Assembly (NCBI RefSeq): GCF_023554105.1
Contig: NZ_JAMJWE010000017.1
Coordinates: 1 to 64,000, forward strand
DNA length: 64,000 nucleotides
Direction of reading: 5' to 3'
Origin: Brucella sp. 21LCYQ03
GTDB taxonomy: Bacteria > Pseudomonadota > Alphaproteobacteria > Rhizobiales > Rhizobiaceae
Shown: piece by piece, positions 36,212-44,177 of the stretch
Layout of the letters: each line of letters begins with the position of its first letter
Position numbering within the stretch: position 1 is the first letter of the stretch
Notes under the pieces: model-generated
Database searches by the model: none
What the model saw: the letters and a program-made list of their open reading frames with translations, nothing else
Told to the model about the DNA's origin: nothing
Program-made: the position numbers and the translations under genes

Positions 36212-36682
36212 TTACGCCCGAACTTCAAAAATCGCATCGACTTCAACGGCGAAACCGCGTGGCAAGGAACCTGCACCCAAAGCCGTTCGCGTATGACGAC
36301 CTTTCTCACCAAGAATTTCGACGAGAAGATCAGAAGCTCCGTCGATAACAGCCGGATGATCCTTAAAGTCCGGCACTGCATTGACGAATCCGCGCACTTG
36401 CAGACAGGCCGAGATACGGTCGAGATCTCCGTCAAGCGCAGTGGAAACCCGTGCCAGGATATTAAGTGCACAGACCCGGGAGGCCTGATAGGCCTCTTTC
36501 ACATCCATCGTGCTACCCACTAAGCCGAGATAGCAATCAATGCCATCGACGCGCGGAACCTGACCAGATATGTAAAGCGTATTACCGCTGAGCCTGAACG
36601 GAACATATGTGCCACTTGGTGCAGTGATGTCTGGAAGAGTGATACCTAGTTCTTTTAGTCTGGATGAAACCGATCCCATCAT
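36212..36682 (-). CDS. RidA/YjgF/Rid-family protein
   Basis: A 156-residue Rid-family protein, of the longer type 'MMGSVSSRLKELGITLPD...'. ISGQVPRVDG and AYQASRVCALNILARV are family blocks. Rid proteins hydrolyse reactive enamines/imines to ketones and ammonia; the longer subfamily's substrate is less clear. The canonical catalytic Arg of RidA (in the C-terminal CRVEVE-like strand) is not seen here; the end reads GFAVEVDAIFEV. First gene of the operon with the transporter and hyuAB. The start at 36682 has AAGGGGA upstream; the next codon is also ATG. Confidence 0.8.
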   Translation of the reverse strand: MMGSVSSRLKELGITLPDITAPSGTYVPFRLSGNTLYISGQVPRVDGIDCYLGLVGSTMDVKEAYQASRVCALNILARVSTALDGDLDRISACLQVRGFVNAVPDFKDHPAVIDGASDLLVEILGEKGRHTRTALGAGSLPRGFAVEVDAIFEVRA

Positions 36683-36744
36683 GTTTCCCCTTATTGTTTT
36701 CCGCACTTCCTATTTTCATCACCAGCTACGTGACAGAAAAGAAA

Positions 36745-36759
36745 GGTGATATTATCAGT
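36745..36759. promoter_or_regulatory. Second operator-like site ahead of ridA
   Basis: GGTGATATTATCAGT matches 12 of 15 positions of the core of the palindrome at 37026-37050 (AGTGATAATATCACT). It lies about 63 bp before the ridA ATG and downstream of the predicted promoter, where binding of a regulator would block transcription. Confidence 0.55.
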
Positions 36760-37025
36760 TGCGGCTTTGTTATGACATTAAATTCGCGGAAATATTACTT
36801 CTTGTCAAGGTGATTTATTAGAGGTCATACAGCACTCAAAAAATGGGCATACCTTACATTTAATTACTTAAAAATAGCTACTTAGGGAGTTTTCGGGCCA
36901 TATTATTGATTATTAGCTGATATTTTTTTAGTAAAATTTCTTTTTATCATGCAAGATTCGCGCTCAACGCACCCGGACTTCAGAATCTGAATGGGTACGA
37001 ATTTTAACCAAAAAGGAAATAAATT

Positions 37026-37050
37026 CATTAAGTGATAATATCACTTAATG
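37026..37050. promoter_or_regulatory. Palindromic operator at the FadR-type regulator gene
   Basis: Perfect 11-bp inverted repeat, CATTAAGTGAT and ATCACTTAATG, with 3 bp between. It ends 1 bp before the first ATG of the regulator, so it overlaps the region where the ribosome would load. Typical size for a FadR-family dimer site; autoregulation is the simple reading. Confidence 0.7.
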
Positions 37051-37051
37051 A

Positions 37052-37873
37052 ATGATACTATCTTGCTTATTACATAAAGGCATCGTAACAAAGCTGAGGG
37101 ATGAGAAAACAAATTTGGCGGGATTGCTTTCATTGAAAACACTGACATCGCGAACAATTGACAATCTCAAAGCACTGATTACCGATGGGACGCTCCAGAA
37201 TGGAGATAAGCTTCCCACTTTGGCAGAGCTGGGCGACAGGCTTGGCGTCAGCCGGACAGTCATTCGCGAAGCAATTGCGGCCTTACGGTCAGACGGTCTG
37301 CTGGAAGCCAAACATGGAGTTGGTATCTTTGTTCGTGATCAGAATAAGGCCAAGGTGTCACCTGCCGAAGCTTCCACCATTTTGGAACCCCTCGGACTTT
37401 TATCGCTGCCCTTTATGGACCTGCTGGAATTACGAATGGCATTTGAGGTTCATGCAGCTGGTCTGGCCGCACAGCGCAGATCGTGGGCGCAGGAAGCGAA
37501 AATGTGGGAAGCACTCAAGCAATTCGAGAGCTTGCAGGATGACGAAGCGGCGCTGGACGAACTCGATTTTGTATTTCATCGATGCATAGCGGAAGCAACA
37601 AACAACCTTGCTTTCATCGAGTTTTTCAGCGTGATGAGCATGAAAATGCTGCCGCAGCCCGCGTTTTCACGCAATCTCAACCCCGCTTTGATCACACCCA
37701 AATACATACAAAATACCGTAGTGGAGCATCGCGCTATTTGTGAAGCGATCAGTTCAGGCGATGCAGAAAAAGCTCGTAATGCGATGCAGGCTCACCTTAC
37801 TCGCAGTCATCAGCGTTATCGTGGTTTTTCAGGCAACATCGGTTCGCCGCTTAGCAATATCACAGAAGCGTAA
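37052..37873 (+). CDS. FadR/GntR-family regulator of the ridA-transporter-hyuAB operon
   Basis: A regulator of up to 273 residues. The winged helix has LGVSRTVIREAIAALRSDG and KHGVGIFV (about residues 62-95). The FCD domain (about 115-255) shows 'LDFVFHRCIAEATNNLAF' and 'VEHRAICEAISSGD', the metal/effector helices. The ATG at 37052 has no ribosome site close by because the palindrome sits directly before it; TTG codons at 37115 or 37124, after GAGGGATGAG, are possible true starts. It is very similar in layout to the regulator at 26221. Divergent to ridA, it likely represses both itself and the operon. Confidence 0.82.
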   Translation: MILSCLLHKGIVTKLRDEKTNLAGLLSLKTLTSRTIDNLKALITDGTLQNGDKLPTLAELGDRLGVSRTVIREAIAALRSDGLLEAKHGVGIFVRDQNKAKVSPAEASTILEPLGLLSLPFMDLLELRMAFEVHAAGLAAQRRSWAQEAKMWEALKQFESLQDDEAALDELDFVFHRCIAEATNNLAFIEFFSVMSMKMLPQPAFSRNLNPALITPKYIQNTVVEHRAICEAISSGDAEKARNAMQAHLTRSHQRYRGFSGNIGSPLSNITEA

Positions 37874-37878
37874 AAGCC

Positions 37879-38493
37879 TTAGTGACCATTAGATTGCGGT
37901 GCTGCGGACATGCCATTTTGAATGCGCTTGACGACGGTAATTATTAAAAGCAAACAAAGCACGGGCTGCAACCAGAACATCCATTGCGGCAAAACTCCAT
38001 CAATCGCGATCCACGCGCCAAGCACGCCGAAAACCACAGCGCGGTCGCTCTTGCCCATCGGGCCATCATAGCGGCGGTTTGATCCGAGCGAGGCCGCCGT
38101 CACGCCAACAAATTCCGTCAGCGTGGCGATAAAGATAATTGCGAAAATCCAGAGAGCGGAAAACGGTGCAATCATTGCAAAAGGTGCATAGAGCGCGGCA
38201 TCGGAAATGACGTCGCCGATCTCGTTAAGGTAAGCGCCCAGCATCGACTTCTGACCATGCTCGCGTGCCAGCATTCCATCAACCGCATTAAGCGCCATAC
38301 GCAGAAACAACCAGACCGGCACCAGCGCAAACCATATTGCGTTCCCAATGAGTCCCAGAAAAATACCAAGACCAATAGAAACCAATGCGGCGGCGACCGT
38401 CACCTGATTAGCTCTCACACCCTTTGCTGCAAGCTGCACAACAAGCGGTCGCAACAAGTTCTGAAAGCGGGATTTCAATTGGTAGACAGACAT
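37879..38493 (-). CDS. ynbA: CDP-alcohol phosphatidyltransferase family protein (YnbA-like)
   Basis: A 204-residue membrane protein. The CDP-alcohol motif D-x2-D-G-x2-A-R-x8-9-G-x3-D-x3-D is present at about residues 71-100 as 'NAVDGMLAR' and 'GAYLNEIGDVISD'. The first and third Asp are replaced by Asn. From memory E. coli YnbA has the same Asn pair, so this is probably a family trait and not decay. About six membrane helices. Such enzymes join a CDP-lipid to an alcohol acceptor. It is divergent from the ynbC-D-acyltransferase-ynbB operon. Product unknown. Confidence 0.8.
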   Translation of the reverse strand: MSVYQLKSRFQNLLRPLVVQLAAKGVRANQVTVAAALVSIGLGIFLGLIGNAIWFALVPVWLFLRMALNAVDGMLAREHGQKSMLGAYLNEIGDVISDAALYAPFAMIAPFSALWIFAIIFIATLTEFVGVTAASLGSNRRYDGPMGKSDRAVVFGVLGAWIAIDGVLPQWMFWLQPVLCLLLIITVVKRIQNGMSAAPQSNGH

Positions 38494-38628
38494 AAGAAAC
38501 CTTCGGAAATGATGATTAATTAGAAATCAGCTATTTGCGACCAGCTTTAGCTCGTTTATTCAAATATTCTATTCTACTCAATAATTATTGGGGAGAATAA
38601 GCTAGAGGGCTTGCTGAGAGGAGTGGGA

Positions 38629-40431
38629 ATGAACCAGCGTACAGGACAGACGGGGCATGAAGCCACATCACATCGTGAAGCGCAGGAATCCCATTTCGTC
38701 ACCCATGACGGCACCTCGCTGTTCTATCGTTTCTGGCCTGCCCGCTCCGAAAAGCCGAAGGGCGTTATCGTTCTGCTGCATCGTGGCCATGAACATAGCG
38801 GACGCGTGAGTCATCTCGTTGATGAACTCGGTCTTGATGATTACGCCTTCTATGCCTGGGATGCACGCGGCCACGGTAACTCGCCGGGCGTACGCGGCTT
38901 TTCACCATCCTTTGGCGCGTCGGTCCGCGATCTCGATAGTTTCGTTGCCTATATTCGCAATGAGACCGGCGTGAAAAACGAAGATGTGGCGTTGATTGCG
39001 CAGAGTGTGGGCGCGGTTCTTGCAGCCTCATGGGTGCATGACTATGCGCCCAATATCCGCGCATTGGTCATGGCGTCGCCTGCTTTTGACATCAAGCTTT
39101 ATGTGCCTTTCGCCAAAGAGGGCATCGCGCTCTGGCAAAAGCTCAAAGGCACGTTCTACGTCAATTCCTATGTCAAACCGCAGTTCCTGACCCATGATCG
39201 GGAGCGGATTGAATCCTATCGCACCGATCCGCTGATTACCCGGCCCATCGCCTCGCATATTCTGCTTCAGCTTAATGAGGCGGCGAAGCGTGTGGTGGAT
39301 GATGCACGGGCGATCACCGTTCCGACACAACTTCTCATTTCTGGCAGCGATTTTGTCGTGCGGCCGACGCCGCAGCATCGCTTTTTTGAAAACCTCGGCA
39401 GCCGCATCAAAGAACGCCATGTGCTCAAAGGTTTTTACCATGACACGCTGGGCGAACGGAACCGCAAACCAGCACTTGCGCTGATCCATGATTTTATTGA
39501 AGCGCGTTTTGCGGAAGCACCAGAACGCGCTGATCTGACGGACGCGCATATTGCAGGCCATACGCGAGACGAAGCCGACAGACTATCCAGCCCGCTGCCA
39601 CTGCTTTCACCACGCGGGTTTTACTGGGCATCGACACGCGCCTCCATCGGCTTTGGCTCGCTTTTATCGAATGGCCTGAGTGTTGGTCGCCGTACCGGTT
39701 TTGATTCAGGCTCCACGCTCGATTATGTTTATGAGAACGAAGCGCGTGGCTTAGGCCCCGGCGGCAAACTCATCGATAAACAGTTTCTGGAAGCCATTGG
39801 CTGGCGCGGCATTCGCCAGCGCAAGGTGCATCTTGAGGAACTGATCCGACATGCGATAAGGCGGCTCGAAAGCGAAGGTCGCTCGACCAATATCCTCGAC
39901 ATTGCCTGCGGTCATGGCCGCTATGTGATTGATGCGGTGGTGCGTGCAGGCGAATTGCCGAACAGCATTCATCTGCGCGATTATTCGCCGATCAATGTGC
40001 TGGCCGGGCGCAAGCTCATCAAAGAGCGCGGGCTTGAAGCCATTGCCCACATGGAAGAAGGCGACGCCTTCAATGAGGAAAGCCTTGCAAGCATCACGCC
40101 GCAGCCAGACCTTGCGATTGTTTCAGGGCTTTATGAGCTGTTTGCGGATAATGCACTGATCAACCGTTCGCTTTCGGGCCTCGCCCGTGTGCAAAAGCCC
40201 GGTTCGCTGCTCATTTACACCAATCAGCCATGGCATCCGCAGCTTGAAATGATTGCGCGGGCGCTGACCTCGCATCGCGGCGGACAGGCATGGGTAATGC
40301 GTCGCCGCACGCAGGGCGAAATGGATCAGCTTGTTGAAAAGGCAGGCTATCGCAAGATTGAACAACGCATTGATCAATGGGGCATTTTCACTGTCTCGAT
40401 CGCCGAACGCATCGGAGACGAGGCAGCGTGA
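38629..40431 (+). CDS. ynbC: Bifunctional alpha/beta hydrolase - SAM methyltransferase (YnbC-like)
   Basis: A 600-residue two-domain protein. Residues about 15-300 are a serine alpha/beta hydrolase of the monoacylglycerol-lipase type: LLHRGHEHSGR, nucleophile IAQSVGA (about 125), Asp in SGSDFVV, His in FYHDTLGE. Residues about 390-590 are a class I methyltransferase with motif I ILDIACGHGRY. E. coli YnbC has the same fusion. ATG 38629 has GAGAGGAG upstream. It overlaps the next gene by 4 nt. It probably trims and methylates an unusual lipid made by the cluster (inference). Confidence 0.82.
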   Translation: MNQRTGQTGHEATSHREAQESHFVTHDGTSLFYRFWPARSEKPKGVIVLLHRGHEHSGRVSHLVDELGLDDYAFYAWDARGHGNSPGVRGFSPSFGASVRDLDSFVAYIRNETGVKNEDVALIAQSVGAVLAASWVHDYAPNIRALVMASPAFDIKLYVPFAKEGIALWQKLKGTFYVNSYVKPQFLTHDRERIESYRTDPLITRPIASHILLQLNEAAKRVVDDARAITVPTQLLISGSDFVVRPTPQHRFFENLGSRIKERHVLKGFYHDTLGERNRKPALALIHDFIEARFAEAPERADLTDAHIAGHTRDEADRLSSPLPLLSPRGFYWASTRASIGFGSLLSNGLSVGRRTGFDSGSTLDYVYENEARGLGPGGKLIDKQFLEAIGWRGIRQRKVHLEELIRHAIRRLESEGRSTNILDIACGHGRYVIDAVVRAGELPNSIHLRDYSPINVLAGRKLIKERGLEAIAHMEEGDAFNEESLASITPQPDLAIVSGLYELFADNALINRSLSGLARVQKPGSLLIYTNQPWHPQLEMIARALTSHRGGQAWVMRRRTQGEMDQLVEKAGYRKIEQRIDQWGIFTVSIAERIGDEAA

Positions 40432-41741
40432 TCACACGACTGGCAGACCATGATGGTTTCTCACGGCGGACTGTCATCCGCCGGGCAATCCTCTGGCTGC
40501 TGTTTCTCGGCCCTTTTTTCTATCTGACCTATGGAGCGGCCAACTGGCTTGCATCACTGCGTAGCGACGTGCCGAACCTTGCTTTCAACTGGGAGCATCA
40601 CGTTCCGTTTCTCGCGTGGAGCATTCTCCCTTATTGGTCGGTCAATCTGTTTTACGCCATTGCGCTGTTCATCAATGAAAGCCCGGAACAGGTGGACAGG
40701 CTGGCAAAGCGTTATCTCACTGCACAGATCATCGCAGTTCTGTGCTTTGTTGCATTTCCGCTGACGGCAACTTTTGTAAAGCCTGAAACGTCCGGGCTTC
40801 CGGGCTTTATGTTCGATGTACTGGGCGGGTTTGATAAGCCATTCAATCAGGCACCCTCGCTGCATATCGCTCTGCTGATTATCATCTGGGATCAGATGCG
40901 CCGCGTGATGGGCTTCGGCCTGCGCGTGATCTGGCATGTCTGGTGTCTGCTGATCGGATTATCGGTGCTCACCACCTATCAGCATCACGCGGTTGATATT
41001 CCCGCGGGCGCTTTGCTCGGGCTGTTTGCGCTGTGGCTTTTCCCGCGCAACGCGCCATCACCTCTGGCAGAATTTCACATCACATCCGACCGGAAATCAC
41101 GGTGGATAGGTCTTTGTTATCTGGCGGGCGTAGCTCTGTTTCTCGCATTGGCTGTTCATGGTCTCAGCATCACTGGCTATGCCATTTTCTGGCTCTGGCC
41201 TGCAACCACACTTGCAATCGTGGCGCTGGGTTATTTCGGCGCCGGTGCTGGCATCTTTGAGAAACAGACCGACGGCTCGGTCAATTTTGCCAGCCGCTTT
41301 TTCCTCTGGCCTTACCGCTTTTTCGCCCGACTTAATATTCGCTTCTGGACGCGCAAACTCCCACCCCATGTCGATCTTGGCGACAATGTTTTCCTCGGAC
41401 GCTTTCCAAAGGCTACAGAAGTACACGCCTTTACCACGGTTATTGACCTAGCGGCCGAAATGGTGCCGCCAAGCCATAGCGCCGACTGGAAAAGCTACAG
41501 CACGCTTGATCTGATCGCTCCTTCAGTTGAAAAAGTGCGACTGGCATCAGACGCTGTTGAGGTCGCCCGCCATCACGGTCCGGTACTCATCTGTTGCGCG
41601 TTGGGCTTTCAGCGCAGCGCCACCGTTGCAGCACACTGGCTTATCAAAACAGGGCGCGTGAACAACCGGCACGAAGCCGCAGTGCTAATTCGTGCCAAAG
41701 GCTGGCCGGTGCATCTTCACGCAGATGAGGTGCATCAATGA
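40428..41741 (+). CDS. ynbD: PAP2 phosphatase - dual-specificity phosphatase fusion (YnbD-like)
   Basis: A 437-residue membrane protein starting at GTG 40428, overlapping the ynbC stop (GTGA). The N-terminal 280 residues hold several helices and PAP2-type motifs APSLHIALL (about 155) and HHAVDIPAG (about 200). The C-terminal 140 residues form a tyrosine/dual-specificity phosphatase with the Cys-x5-Arg loop CCALGFQRSAT (about 393). Same architecture as E. coli YnbD. It could dephosphorylate a phosphatidyl-type intermediate. Strong evidence for the family, weak for substrate. Confidence 0.82.
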   Translation: MITRLADHDGFSRRTVIRRAILWLLFLGPFFYLTYGAANWLASLRSDVPNLAFNWEHHVPFLAWSILPYWSVNLFYAIALFINESPEQVDRLAKRYLTAQIIAVLCFVAFPLTATFVKPETSGLPGFMFDVLGGFDKPFNQAPSLHIALLIIIWDQMRRVMGFGLRVIWHVWCLLIGLSVLTTYQHHAVDIPAGALLGLFALWLFPRNAPSPLAEFHITSDRKSRWIGLCYLAGVALFLALAVHGLSITGYAIFWLWPATTLAIVALGYFGAGAGIFEKQTDGSVNFASRFFLWPYRFFARLNIRFWTRKLPPHVDLGDNVFLGRFPKATEVHAFTTVIDLAAEMVPPSHSADWKSYSTLDLIAPSVEKVRLASDAVEVARHHGPVLICCALGFQRSATVAAHWLIKTGRVNNRHEAAVLIRAKGWPVHLHADEVHQ

Positions 41742-42163
41742 ACACACAAGCATCAAGCATTGCAGCAAGTTTGCAACGCAACGCCTATCTCGGCATTGCA
41801 CTGGCCGTATTGATACTGGCTGTCGCACCGTTTTTGCGCATCTTGCAAGACCTCACCTTTTGGCTGGTCTGGCCGGTTCTGCTTTTGAGCACACTAATCG
41901 CTCTTGGAATTGCAGCGCATCTGCTTTTTGATGCCGCACTTTTCCGGCTCATGGCCGCAAATCCCGATGAAGAAGCGGGGCTTATCGAACTCGATACGGT
42001 TCTTGAGAAAATTGGCTTGCGCAGAGCGTCCCTCCCCACCCGTCCGCTGTCAGAGCGCATTAAAGGTTCGCAGCGCATCATCGGTCGTTTGTGGTTTTTT
42101 CTGATACTAGCAATGGTGCTTTTTATTCTTCTGGCCTTTGTGCCGCTTGGTCAGGGGCTTTGA
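41738..42163 (+). CDS. Small membrane protein of the ynb-type lipid operon
   Basis: A 141-residue protein that I do not recognise. Three hydrophobic segments (about 17-36, 40-62, 115-138) surround an acidic, cytoplasmic-looking stretch (NPDEEAGLIELD). ATG overlaps the ynbD stop and the gene ends 1 nt before the acyltransferase start, so it is embedded in a translationally coupled operon. Probably an accessory membrane partner of these lipid enzymes; no motif supports a catalytic role. Confidence 0.7.
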   Translation: MNTQASSIAASLQRNAYLGIALAVLILAVAPFLRILQDLTFWLVWPVLLLSTLIALGIAAHLLFDAALFRLMAANPDEEAGLIELDTVLEKIGLRRASLPTRPLSERIKGSQRIIGRLWFFLILAMVLFILLAFVPLGQGL

Positions 42164-42164
42164 G

Positions 42165-42818
42165 ATGCGGGAACTGATCCGCCATCAGGTGCAATCAATT
42201 TTTGGCTCGTTGCTCGCGATCCTGTCGCGCGGTATTACCGGCGTGCGGCCCATCTGGAGCGGCACCGGCCCCTCGCGCAACCAGCGCATCTATTTTGCCA
42301 ACCACACCAGCCATGGCGATTTCATTCTGCTTTCCTCCTGTCTCAATCAGGAAGAGCGCGCCCGCACCCGTGCCGTTGCCGGTGCCGATTACTGGCGCGG
42401 CAATGCCGTGCGTCAGTTCATGGCCGAAGTGCTGCTGCGCACCGTGCTTGTCGAGCGCAACTGGGTGGAACGCACGCAGGACCCGATGGAAGTGATGTTG
42501 AAAGCGCTGGCCGATGGTCATTCGCTCATCATCTTTCCCGAAGGCACACGCAACATGAGTGATGAAGCGCTGCTGCGTTTTCGCTCCGGCATCTACAATC
42601 TTGCGCTGGCGCGGCCCGATGTTGAGCTGGTGCCGTACTGGATTGAAAACATGTCACGTGTGCTGCCAAAAGGCGCAATGCTGCCTGTGCCGCTGCTTTG
42701 CCGCGTCATTTTCGGTGCACCGGTCCAGCTCCATGCAGGCGAAGATCGCAGGGATTTCTTGACCCGCGCCCGCCAAAGCCTTCTCGATATTCAGCCTCAG
42801 AATGGTAATCACCCATGA
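42165..42818 (+). CDS. 1-acyl-glycerol-3-phosphate acyltransferase (PlsC family)
   Basis: A 217-residue acyltransferase with motif I NHTSHGD (about 46, catalytic His and Asp), motif II-like RTVLVERN and motif III FPEGTRN (about 127). PlsC-type enzymes transfer an acyl chain to a lysophosphatidate-like acceptor. ATG 42165 lies 1 nt after the preceding stop, and the gene overlaps the next (ATGA). It adds a lipid-acylation step to the cluster. Confidence 0.87.
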   Translation: MRELIRHQVQSIFGSLLAILSRGITGVRPIWSGTGPSRNQRIYFANHTSHGDFILLSSCLNQEERARTRAVAGADYWRGNAVRQFMAEVLLRTVLVERNWVERTQDPMEVMLKALADGHSLIIFPEGTRNMSDEALLRFRSGIYNLALARPDVELVPYWIENMSRVLPKGAMLPVPLLCRVIFGAPVQLHAGEDRRDFLTRARQSLLDIQPQNGNHP

Positions 42819-43744
42819 GCGAAACAACCCAGCTTTTCCTTGGCCTCGTGGGCGTTCTGGTCACAGCAAGTGCCGTTGCCGGTGTATTATCATGGCGTGC
42901 GCCAAAACCGCTTTCCTCCACGCTGGTCAACCTCAATGCCCGCATCAAGGCATGGTGGATCATGGTCGGTGCGATGTGCATCGCCTTTCTGTTCGGCAAA
43001 GGCGGTGTGATCGTGCTGTTTGCGCTCATTTCGTTTGCTTCATTGCGCGAATATGCAACGCTCACACAAACCCGCCGCGCCGATCACCGTGTCTTGCTCG
43101 GCATGTTTCTGCTGGTCATTCCGGTACAATATTATCTGATCTGGACCGACTGGTATGGCCTCTATTCCATCTTCATCCCGGTCTATTGCTTCCTTGCTAT
43201 GCCGGTGCTGACAGCTCTTTCCGGTGATACATCGCGCTTTCTCGAACGCATCAGCGAACAGCAATGGGGCATAATGCTCTCGGTCTATTGCATCAGCCAT
43301 GTGCCGGCGCTGATGACGCTGGATATTCCGGGCTATGAAGGAAAAGAACTACTGCTGATAGCCTTTCTGGTTGCAACTGTTCAGGGCAGCGACGTGCTGC
43401 AATATATTTTTGGCAAGCTGTTCGGCAAACACCGCATTGCGCCCAATATCTCCCCATCCAAGACGTGGGAAGGATTTGTCGGCGGGATAGCCGCCGCCTC
43501 GCTGCTGGGTGCGGGGCTTGCATGGCTTACGCCTTTTTCGCCCGTTCAGGCAGGTGCGCTTGCAGCGACAGTCTGCATTATGGGCTTTTTTGGCGGGCTG
43601 GTCGCATCGGCCATCAAACGTGATCGCGGGGTGAAAGACTGGGGGCATATGATTGAAGGTCATGGCGGTATGCTCGACAGAGCTGACAGCCTTGTTTTCT
43701 CAGCGCCTGTCTTCTTTCACATCGTCCGGTATTTCTGGGTTTAG
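42815..43744 (+). CDS. ynbB: Phosphatidate cytidylyltransferase (CdsA family, YnbB-like)
   Basis: A 309-residue polytopic membrane protein with the CdsA signature: SPSKTWEGFVGG (about 211), then 'KRDRGVKDWGHMIEGHGG' and MLDRADS (about 268-293). It makes CDP-diacylglycerol from phosphatidate and CTP, the donor for the CDP-alcohol transferase encoded at 37879. Last gene of the rightward operon. In E. coli YnbB is a second CdsA-like enzyme in the same kind of cluster. This may be a dedicated copy distinct from the housekeeping CdsA. Confidence 0.88.
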   Translation: MSETTQLFLGLVGVLVTASAVAGVLSWRAPKPLSSTLVNLNARIKAWWIMVGAMCIAFLFGKGGVIVLFALISFASLREYATLTQTRRADHRVLLGMFLLVIPVQYYLIWTDWYGLYSIFIPVYCFLAMPVLTALSGDTSRFLERISEQQWGIMLSVYCISHVPALMTLDIPGYEGKELLLIAFLVATVQGSDVLQYIFGKLFGKHRIAPNISPSKTWEGFVGGIAAASLLGAGLAWLTPFSPVQAGALAATVCIMGFFGGLVASAIKRDRGVKDWGHMIEGHGGMLDRADSLVFSAPVFFHIVRYFWV

Positions 43745-44128
43745 TTGTAATCGGGGTAAGACCAAATCTCTCCGGTGGCACCATATGCCGGTACGGCCAA
43801 ATATCCCGTTACACCATGCCTGGCCTCATGAAAACATGCAAAAAGCTGTGCCTATCTTTCTGGCACTACCTTTGTGATCGGCTTTGTATATCCGCTCAGA
43901 AGCCAGCCCTTCCGAAGCTTACAGGTATTATCATCGCAAAAGCCTACAGTATCCATCTTTATCGGCGGCGATCGTGCATTGAAAAGGGGACGACACGGCC
44001 TGCTCGTCCGGGAACCTCGTCTTGAATAATTCTGATAGATTAGATGCCCCTCCGACGGCTTTGCTTTGGCAAAATGGTTGCATTGAGCACCCTTGAGGAG
44101 GATGCGTCTACCCCATCAGAACATACAA
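43745..44128. other. Gene-free spacer, possibly with a decayed coding remnant
   Basis: 384 bp without a supported gene. A + strand frame from 43816 reads MKTCKKLCLSFWHYLCDRL, which is vaguely like the C-terminal end of some rhizobial transposases, and then continues to a stop without further recognisable sequence. I see no promoter or RNA structure that I would defend before the terminator at 44129. Confidence 0.3.
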
Positions 44129-44157
44129 AAACGGCGCCTTTCGGCGCCGTTTCTTTT
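44129..44157 (-). terminator. typA terminator (possibly bidirectional)
   Basis: AAACGGCGCC and GGCGCCGTTT enclose TTTC; T-rich flanks on both sides (CTTTTT on +, T-run on -). It lies 26 bp past the typA stop and may also end the ynb-type operon. Confidence 0.85.
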
Positions 44158-44177
44158 TATCACATAATCAGAGGCAA

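Larger units (their letters stand above)
36683..37051. other. AT-rich divergent control region of the ridA-hyuB operon and its regulator
   Basis: 369 bp without a gene. It holds a leftward promoter candidate (TTGACA on the minus strand at 36808-36803, with an AATTTA -10 about 18 bp on), an operator-like site at 36745-36759 between that promoter and ridA, and the strong palindrome at 37026-37050 just before the regulator gene. Confidence 0.55.

Noticed and set aside
43816-44025. 69-codon ORF between the CdsA-like gene and typA
   Set aside because: Only a vague, remembered likeness to a transposase tail; no ribosome site and no intact domain, so kept only as a note in the spacer entry.
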